Source of the DNA: F-183 sp036502165
GTDB lineage: Bacteria > Acidobacteriota > Terriglobia > Bryobacterales > Bryobacteraceae
Direction: 5' to 3'
Length of the DNA: 19,476 nucleotides
Assembly: GCA_036502165.1 (NCBI GenBank)
Contig: DASXZC010000686.1
Coordinates: forward strand, 1-19,476
Shown here in pieces: positions 15,149-19,476 of the stretch. The translations under genes were made by a program, and so were the position numbers. The number at the start of each line of letters is the position of its first letter. Within the stretch, counting starts at the first letter, position 1. A model generated the notes under the pieces. It was given only the letters and a program-made list of their open reading frames with translations. It did no database searches and was not told where the DNA came from.

Positions 15149-15624
15149 ATCAGCGGAGCCCCACGATACGTGACGCGTCCGACTTCCCGGAATCCGCAGC
15201 GACGGTAGAAGTCGCCCGCTCCGGCGGCGGCATCCCAGGCGTCGAGGCGGATCGCGTCGGACGGCCATTTTGCGGCGATCCGGCGAGCTTCATCGAGGCA
15301 TAGCTTGCCGATGCCCTTGCGCTGTTCATCCGGGTTGACTGCCATTCCAGTCAAATACAGAGGCATGCGGCTCACGCTGAAGAAAGTCTTGTCGATCGCC
15401 CACGGCTTCCGTTCGGAAAGCGACAACGTCGCGATCAGGCCCGCGTCCGTGCGGACGATATAAGTCGTCGAGACTTTCATCGTCCAGAGCAGGCTCTTTT
15501 CGGTGGTCTTCGCGGACCACAGGCCTTGGCCGTATTGTCCAGTGAGACGCTCGGCGGCCTTGTTGTGGAGAGCTGCCAGTTCACGCACGTCGCCAGCCGT
15601 GGCGACCTGGAGGTTAATCGTCAT
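15127..15624 (-). CDS. GNAT-family N-acetyltransferase (165 aa)
   Basis: A single GNAT domain fills the chain: N-terminal helix (AGDVRELAALHNKAAE), a central strand pair ending LTGMAVNPDEQRKGIGKLC with the acetyl-CoA loop Q-x-x-G-x-G (101-106), and a late DAWDAAAGAGDFYRRCGF helix-strand typical of the fold. Length and order are normal. The acceptor substrate is unknown; small-amine or protein alpha-amino acetylation are both possible. It lies 12 bases downstream of the NTF2-like gene on the same strand, so co-transcription is likely. A TAAAAT motif nine bases before ATG overlaps the NTF2 stop. The gene's last 22 bases overlap the convergent propeller gene. Confidence 0.88.
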   Translation of the reverse strand: MTINLQVATAGDVRELAALHNKAAERLTGQYGQGLWSAKTTEKSLLWTMKVSTTYIVRTDAGLIATLSLSERKPWAIDKTFFSVSRMPLYLTGMAVNPDEQRKGIGKLCLDEARRIAAKWPSDAIRLDAWDAAAGAGDFYRRCGFREVGRVTYRGAPLIYFEWLM

Positions 15625-15636
15625 TTTGCGCCGATT

Positions 15637-16011
15637 TTATCGCTCTTTTGGAGTGCGTTGCGCCGGGTCGTAAAAGAATGTCTCTTCGGCGATCCGCTCG
15701 CCTTCCCAGCGTTGCCAGGCGATTTCTTCCATGCGCATCGTCCGGCCGTCGAGCCATTCGAATTCGAAAATCCAGCGGATCGCGACGTGATCGCCGTTCA
15801 CGAGCGCCGGACGAACGCACGTCGACTTCACTGACTTGGCTCGCGCCAACACTTTGCGTTCGTTGGCGACGGCCACCTCGCGGCCGAGGCGGGGCGGCGC
15901 CTGGTTTTCCTGCATCGATGTGTTGGCCGTGTAGAACTCCTCAATCGCATCCGCGTGAAGGTTCTGCTCGACTCGGGAGATGAAACGTTCCAGGGTTTCA
16001 AGACTGGGCAT
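15637..16011 (-). CDS. NTF2/SnoaL-like small protein (124 aa)
   Basis: The protein starts MPSLETLERF, followed by long helix segments (SRVEQNLHADAIEEFYTANTS), then strands around VKSTCVRPALVNGDHVAIRWIFEFEWLDGR and MRMEEIAWQRWEGERIAEETFFYD. This helix-then-curved-sheet pattern and length are those of the NTF2-like superfamily, which includes SnoaL-type cyclases and many proteins with no known ligand. The open frame extends upstream to 16344, but that part overlaps the RNB gene antisense and is not protein-like, so ATG 16011 is chosen. TATCAT lies six bases before it. The start is only 24 bases from the divergent RNB start at 16036. The GNAT gene follows in the same operon. Confidence 0.75.
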   Translation of the reverse strand: MPSLETLERFISRVEQNLHADAIEEFYTANTSMQENQAPPRLGREVAVANERKVLARAKSVKSTCVRPALVNGDHVAIRWIFEFEWLDGRTMRMEEIAWQRWEGERIAEETFFYDPAQRTPKER

Positions 16012-16017
16012 GGGCTC

Positions 16018-16023
16018 ATGATA
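16018..16023 (-). promoter_or_regulatory. -10-like TATCAT, possible leaderless promoter of the NTF2-like gene
   Basis: TATCAT on the minus strand ends six bases before ATG 16011. It lies inside the 24-base divergent gap to the RNB gene, so regulatory sites for both genes would have to overlap each other or the coding ends. Confidence 0.3.
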
Positions 16024-16035
16024 GCCTGACTGTTC

Positions 16036-17496
16036 ATGCCTCTTACCTTCGATCTCGCTGCCTCCGCGCGCCAGGAGATGTTGAACCAGGGATTCAATCC
16101 GGACTTCCCGCCGACAGCCAACGCCGAGCTGAATGCGATTGCGGCGAAGGCGCTGCCGGCGCCTTCCGTTGGCTTGCAGGATTTGCGATCGCTCGCCTGG
16201 TCGTCGATTGACAACGACGATTCGAAGGATCTCGACCAGATCGAAGCCGCCGAGCGGACCGATGCGGGCATACGCGTGCGAATCGGCATCGCGGACGTCG
16301 ATTGGGCCGTGACGCTCGGAACCGCGCTCGACCAACATGCCCAATCGCAGACGACGACCGTGTACTCGGGCGTCACTGTTTTCCCCATGCTGCCCGAGCG
16401 ATTGTCGACGGATTTGACTTCGCTCAATGATGAACAGGACCGCGTCGCCGTGATCATCGAATTCACCGTCTCGCCCAATGACGGATCAGTTGGCGCCCAC
16501 GCGGTGTATCCGGCGCTGGTGCGGAACAAGGCGCAGTTGATGTACAGCGAAGTCGGTCCGTGGCTCGAGGGCACGGGACCGGTTCCAGCGAAAATCGCCG
16601 GGCATGACGATTTGATCGATCAGTTGAAGATGCAGGATGAGGCGTCGAAGCTGCTGCTCGATGCGCGGCACCGGTTGGGTGCGCTCGACTTCGATCGCGT
16701 GGAAACGGAGTCAGTGACGGTCAATGGACATGTCGAGATCCGCGCGCGCAGAAAGAATCGGGCGGGGGAACTGATCGAGGACTTCATGGTCGCGGCGAAC
16801 TCCGTGATGGCGCGGACGCTTGGCGATGCGGGAGTTTCCTCGATCCGCAGAGTTGTGAAGGCTCCTGAGCGCTGGCCGCGGATTGTCGAATTGGCACAGC
16901 AACACGGCACCAAGCTGCCCGATCAGCCGGATGCCGGAGCATTGAATCAGTTCCTTCAGGCGCGAAAGGCGGCCGATCCGGCGCACTATGCGGATGTGTC
17001 GCTCGCGGTGTTGAAGCTGATGGGTCCGGGAGAATATGTGCTGTTGAAGGCGGGCGAAGCTTCGGAAGGACACTTCGGATTGGCCGCGCACGACTACACG
17101 CATTCGACGGCTCCGAATCGCCGGTTCGCGGACGTCGTAACGCAGCGGATTTTGAAGGCTGTGCAGGCGAAGGCGGCGGCTCCTTACAACGATGACGCGC
17201 TGCAGGCGATCGCGCAGAACTGCACCTTGAAAGAAGACGCGGCGCGCAAAGTCGAACGGAACATGCAGAAGCGGATCGCGGCGGTGGCGCTGTCGAGTCA
17301 TATTGGTCAGCAATTCAAGGCAGTCGTCACGGGAGTCGTGCCGCACAAGGGAGTCTTCGTGCGGATCATTGATCCTCCGGCAGAAGGGCGGCTGATGCGC
17401 GGCGAGCAGGGCCTCGATGTCGGCGACCAGATCGTGGTGCGTTTGCTCGCGGCCGATCGTGCGCGCGGCTTCATCGACTTCGCGCGAGTGGGTTGA
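16036..17496 (+). CDS. RNB-domain exoribonuclease (RNase II/R superfamily), S1 domain at C-terminus
   Basis: The 486-residue protein lacks the long cold-shock N-terminus of RNase R. Its RNB domain (about 48-375) degrades RNA 3' to 5'. The metal site in residues 58-68 is I-D-N-D-D-S-K-D-L-D-Q. By alignment with E. coli RNase II (Asp201, 207, 209, 210), residues D59, D65 and D67 are kept but the Asp210 position is Q68. The later HFGLAAHDYTHSTAP, then RRFADVV (348-367), is the standard RNB signature with the substrate-binding Arg. The C-terminal 424-485 segment resembles an S1 RNA-binding domain. The short layout matches small RNB proteins of the Deinococcus type. ATG 16036 is the first usable start. 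It overlaps the NTF2-like start zone on the other strand and its stop is one base from the crotonase start. Confidence 0.85.
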   Translation: MPLTFDLAASARQEMLNQGFNPDFPPTANAELNAIAAKALPAPSVGLQDLRSLAWSSIDNDDSKDLDQIEAAERTDAGIRVRIGIADVDWAVTLGTALDQHAQSQTTTVYSGVTVFPMLPERLSTDLTSLNDEQDRVAVIIEFTVSPNDGSVGAHAVYPALVRNKAQLMYSEVGPWLEGTGPVPAKIAGHDDLIDQLKMQDEASKLLLDARHRLGALDFDRVETESVTVNGHVEIRARRKNRAGELIEDFMVAANSVMARTLGDAGVSSIRRVVKAPERWPRIVELAQQHGTKLPDQPDAGALNQFLQARKAADPAHYADVSLAVLKLMGPGEYVLLKAGEASEGHFGLAAHDYTHSTAPNRRFADVVTQRILKAVQAKAAAPYNDDALQAIAQNCTLKEDAARKVERNMQKRIAAVALSSHIGQQFKAVVTGVVPHKGVFVRIIDPPAEGRLMRGEQGLDVGDQIVVRLLAADRARGFIDFARVG

Positions 17497-17497
17497 C

Positions 17498-18280
17498 ATG
17501 TCAACGCTCACGACCGAACAGCGCGGACATCTGTGGTTGATGGGATTGAATCGCACCGCTAAGCGGAATGCGTTCGATCCGGCGATGTTCTTCGAATTGG
17601 CGGAAGCGTACGGCGAGCTTGAGCGGAATCCGGACCTGTGGTGCGGCGTTCTGTTCGCGCACGGCAAGGATTTCAGCGGCGGCATTGACTTGGCTGCATT
17701 CGCTCCATTGTTCGAGGGATGCGCGGCGGATCCTTTTGCGTCGAGGCCGGGCACGATCGATCCGTTTGGACTGCGTAATCATCTGACGAAGCCGCTCGTC
17801 ACTGCCGTGCAGGGGATCTCGTTCACCATCGCCATCGAACTGCTGCTCGCGTCGGATATACGCATCGCAGCGAACGATGTTCGATTCGCCCAGATCGAGG
17901 TCGCACGCGGTTTGTATCCTCTCGGCGGAGCGACGTTCCGGTTGGTACGCGAAGCCGGTTGGGGGAACGCGATGCGATACCTGCTCACTGGCGAGGAGTT
18001 CGGTGCGGAGGTTGCACTCAAGTTGGGATTGATCCAGGAGATTGTCGAGCCTGGTCAGCAAGTCGATCGCGCGATCGCGATCGCTGCGAAAGTTGCAGAA
18101 CAAGCACCGCTCGGTGTGCGAGCGACTTTGAAATCCGCGTGGATTTCGGTTCTCGAGGGAGAGGCCGCAGCCACCGCCCGCGTTGCCGAAGACATGCCAG
18201 GGATCCTCAGCAGCGACGACTTCGCGGAAGGAGTCGCAAGCTTTCGGGAGCGTCGAAAAGCAGAGTTCCGGGGAAAATGA
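17498..18280 (+). CDS. Crotonase-fold enoyl-CoA hydratase/isomerase family protein
   Basis: The 260-residue protein has the crotonase order: N-terminal strand and helix, HGKDFSGGIDL (first oxyanion site), a stretch ending VTAVQGISFTIAIELLLASDIRIA, then RFAQIEVARGLYPLGGATFRLVREAGW, and C-terminal helices. Glutamates corresponding to rat enoyl-CoA hydratase Glu144 (in AIEL) and Glu164 (in QIEV) are present, so hydratase chemistry is possible. The usual Gly-Gly-Gly before Glu144 is replaced by Thr-Ile-Ala, a feature of one bacterial subgroup as I recall it. ATG 17498 follows the RNB stop by one base; translational coupling is likely. The junction lies in a perfect palindrome, TTGACATGTCAA. A bidirectional terminator starts at its stop codon. 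Confidence 0.82.
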   Translation: MSTLTTEQRGHLWLMGLNRTAKRNAFDPAMFFELAEAYGELERNPDLWCGVLFAHGKDFSGGIDLAAFAPLFEGCAADPFASRPGTIDPFGLRNHLTKPLVTAVQGISFTIAIELLLASDIRIAANDVRFAQIEVARGLYPLGGATFRLVREAGWGNAMRYLLTGEEFGAEVALKLGLIQEIVEPGQQVDRAIAIAAKVAEQAPLGVRATLKSAWISVLEGEAAATARVAEDMPGILSSDDFAEGVASFRERRKAEFRGK

Positions 18281-18311
18281 AAACGGGAGCCGTTTGAAGG
18301 GCTCCCGTTTT
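18280..18311. terminator. Bidirectional intrinsic terminator between the crotonase gene and rpsU
   Basis: AAAACGGGAGCC (18280-18291) and GGCTCCCGTTTT (18300-18311) are perfect 12-base inverted arms with an 8-base loop. The A-run and T-run at the arm ends give U-rich tails in both directions. It starts at the last base of the crotonase stop codon and ends nine bases before the rpsU stop at 18321, so it serves both convergent transcripts. Confidence 0.9.
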
Positions 18312-18320
18312 GACTTACTG

Positions 18321-18521
18321 TTAGGATTCGATATCGCGCGGACGCTTTTTGCGGTTGCGCTTGCGGGCAAGGGCTTCTTTAGTGCGGCGCTTTTCGCCCG
18401 GCTTGAGGTAGAAGGAGTGACGCTTGATTTCCTTAATGATGTCCTCTTGCTGGACCTTGCGCTTAAAACGACGCAACGCACTTTCGAGCGTTTCGCCGTC
18501 TTGCAGATTGACTTCTGCCAA
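18321..18521 (-). CDS. rpsU: 30S ribosomal protein S21
   Basis: The 66-residue basic protein matches S21: MAEVNLQDGETLESALRRFK, followed by RKVQQEDIIKEIKRHSFYL, a KPGEKRR loop and a Lys/Arg-rich tail (KEALARKRNRKKR). S21 binds the 30S platform near the 16S rRNA 3' end and assists initiation. The start codon is TTG at 18521; no ATG precedes the conserved N-terminus. GGGGTGA lies about nine bases upstream as a ribosome binding site. The gene follows mtaB on the same strand after 60 bases, and the leader between contains two mutually exclusive hairpins. A bidirectional terminator lies just downstream. Confidence 0.96.
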   Translation of the reverse strand: MAEVNLQDGETLESALRRFKRKVQQEDIIKEIKRHSFYLKPGEKRRTKEALARKRNRKKRPRDIES

Positions 18522-18542
18522 GTTGTAAATTCACCCCGCTTT

Positions 18543-18580
18543 CGCGTTTTATAAACTTCGGCGCGTAAACGCGCCTCCTA
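18543..18580 (-). promoter_or_regulatory. Leader region of rpsU with two competing hairpins
   Basis: On the minus strand GGCGCG (18575-18570), TTTA and CGCGCC (18565-18560) form a 6-bp hairpin. The same CGCGTTT stretch (18573-18567) can instead pair with AAACGCG (18549-18543) over a 17-base loop. The two cannot form together. An AGGAGG lies at 18579-18574, partly inside the first hairpin. A weak terminator for mtaB or a leader controlling S21 translation are both possible. Confidence 0.4.
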
Positions 18581-19476
18581 TCAAGATATCAGATCGGCGG
18601 TGAGTCCGGTGGCTGTGAGGCCGGTGATGCGGGCGTTGATCACCCGGCGCGGCGGAACAGGCTCGCGGAGTTCGATGGGCAGATAGTTCGAGCTAAGCGC
18701 GCGCGTGCCACCGTCGAGGGTCACGGCGCTCAATTCGCGCGCCAGCATCGATTCGCGGAAGGCGCGATTCTTCGCCGCAGCGAGTTCACGCAGACGCCGG
18801 TTGCGATCCTTTCTTAAGGGGATCGGAACGGGATCCGCATGGGCGGCAGCGGGGGTGCCGGGACGTTCGGAATACGTGAACACGTGCAGATAGGTGAACG
18901 GCTGCGACTCGATGAAGCGATAGCTGTCTTCGAACTCGATATCGGTTTCGCCTGGAAAGCCGGTCATGACGTCGGCTCCGATGGCGGAATCCGGCATCAA
19001 AGAACGGGCGAGCTTCACGCGATCCGCATAGTGGCGCGGACGATACTTGCGATGCATCCGCCGTAGGACCGTGTCGGAGCCGGACTGCAACGGCGCGTGG
19101 ACATGGCGTGCGATGCGATCGTTCGAAGCCATCAGTTCGAGCAGGTCGGTCGAGAAGTCCATCGGCTCGACGGAACTGAGCCGCAGGCGGGCGATCGGCG
19201 TTTCGTCGAGCAGCAATCGCACCAGATCCACGAGGCGCATCGGACCGCGCCCGGTTTCGAAGCCATGTTCGCGTCCCCAGCGTCCGAGATTGATGCCTGA
19301 CAAAACGATCTCGCGATATCCCTTCGCTACCAACGAATGTACTTCTAGCAATACATGTTCGAGTTTGAGGGACCGGCTCTTCCCGCGAACATAAGGAATA
19401 ATGCAGAACGAGCACCGATTGTTGCAGCCATCCTGCACTTTGAGGTTAGGTCTCGTTTTGTCGAAACCTGCGCCAT
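18581..19476 (-). CDS. mtaB: tRNA t6A37 methylthiotransferase MtaB, C-terminal part (cut by right window edge)
   Basis: The frame runs to the window edge, reading KTRPNLKVQDGCNNRCSFC, so the N-terminal methylthiotransferase domain lies outside and the start is not visible. The radical SAM cysteines are C-x3-C-x2-C (CNNRCSFC) and are followed by IIPYVRGKSRS, a hallmark of the MiaB family. LSGINLGRWGRE, RLRLSSVEP, HAPLQSGSD and GADVMTGFPGETD are the standard radical SAM blocks. A TRAM-like domain ends the chain (roughly the last 60 residues). MtaB (YqeV) adds a methylthio group to t6A37 of ANN-decoding tRNAs. The VQDGCN form and the GINLG block favour MtaB over MiaB or RimO. It lies 60 bases upstream of rpsU and both serve translation. 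Confidence 0.9.
   Translation of the reverse strand, partial: GAGFDKTRPNLKVQDGCNNRCSFCIIPYVRGKSRSLKLEHVLLEVHSLVAKGYREIVLSGINLGRWGREHGFETGRGPMRLVDLVRLLLDETPIARLRLSSVEPMDFSTDLLELMASNDRIARHVHAPLQSGSDTVLRRMHRKYRPRHYADRVKLARSLMPDSAIGADVMTGFPGETDIEFEDSYRFIESQPFTYLHVFTYSERPGTPAAAHADPVPIPLRKDRNRRLRELAAAKNRAFRESMLARELSAVTLDGGTRALSSNYLPIELREPVPPRRVINARITGLTATGLTADLIS

Noticed and set aside
16012..16344. N-terminal extension of the NTF2-like gene
   Set aside because: It would overlap the RNB gene almost entirely and has a shadow-frame composition. The family-like sequence starts at ATG 16011.
15828..16574. 248-codon minus-strand frame
   Set aside because: It overlaps the RNB and NTF2 genes in other frames and has Ser/Arg-rich composition without motifs.
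1..19476. CRISPR arrays, insertion sequences, prophage or rRNA
   Set aside because: No spaced direct repeats, transposase motifs, integrase or rRNA-like stretches were seen when reading the window. Small dispersed repeats could have been missed by eye.

Overview
The window looks like chromosomal DNA of a GC-rich, free-living bacterium, most likely an acidobacterium of the Bryobacterales/Solibacter type. That is inferred from the gene mix: a Tat-exported Gfo/Idh/MocA oxidoreductase, a sialate O-acetylesterase-like esterase, an FG-GAP/VCBS propeller, a PEP-CTERM-type metalloprotease, several secreted proteins of a kind I associate with acidobacteria, and rpsU next to mtaB. It was not tested against any database. 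I see no insertion sequence, prophage, CRISPR array, rRNA or integrase. Genes are packed tightly on both strands and no gap exceeds about 170 bases.

Layout. Bases 1-317 (-) hold the N-terminus of a secreted NF038122-like metalloprotease, cut by the left edge. Next is an NCS1 nucleobase/hydantoin permease (448-1833 -), divergent from a secreted protein with two DUF3395-like repeats (1921-2535 +), an MFS transporter (2583-3809 +) and a 57-residue protein coupled to it (3806-3979 +). Bases 3976-7470 (-) encode a 1164-residue iron-sulfur flavoprotein that joins a GltD/NfnB-like half to a PyrK/NfnA-like half. From 7636 to 9381 come two small exported proteins in tandem and a convergent exported HExxH protein. 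A Tat-type Gfo/Idh/MocA oxidoreductase (9509-10729 -) is divergent from a BON-domain protein (10792-11223 +), followed by an SGNH/SASA esterase (11340-12908 +).

The right third holds a MarR-GNAT fusion (12950-13867 +) behind two near-identical palindromic operators, tRNA-Glu(CTC) (13875-13950 -), a seven-motif FG-GAP propeller protein (13979-15148 +), a GNAT acetyltransferase and an NTF2-like protein (15127-16011 -), an RNB-family exoribonuclease (16036-17496 +) with an abutting crotonase (17498-18280 +), a bidirectional terminator, rpsU (18321-18521 -) and mtaB (18581 to the right edge, -).

How the parts relate. Most genes look like independent housekeeping or envelope functions, not one pathway. 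The translation-linked block (tRNA-Glu, the RNase II-like enzyme, S21 and the tRNA methylthiotransferase) is the most coherent theme. The most notable observations are the likely leaderless promoters (a -10-like hexamer 6-8 bases before ATG, at least five times), the two-operator array at the MarR-GNAT gene, the Nfn-like fusion with an unrecognised 250-residue N-terminus and altered [2Fe-2S] spacing, and two mutually exclusive hairpins in front of rpsU. I did not find a clear new multi-gene system.
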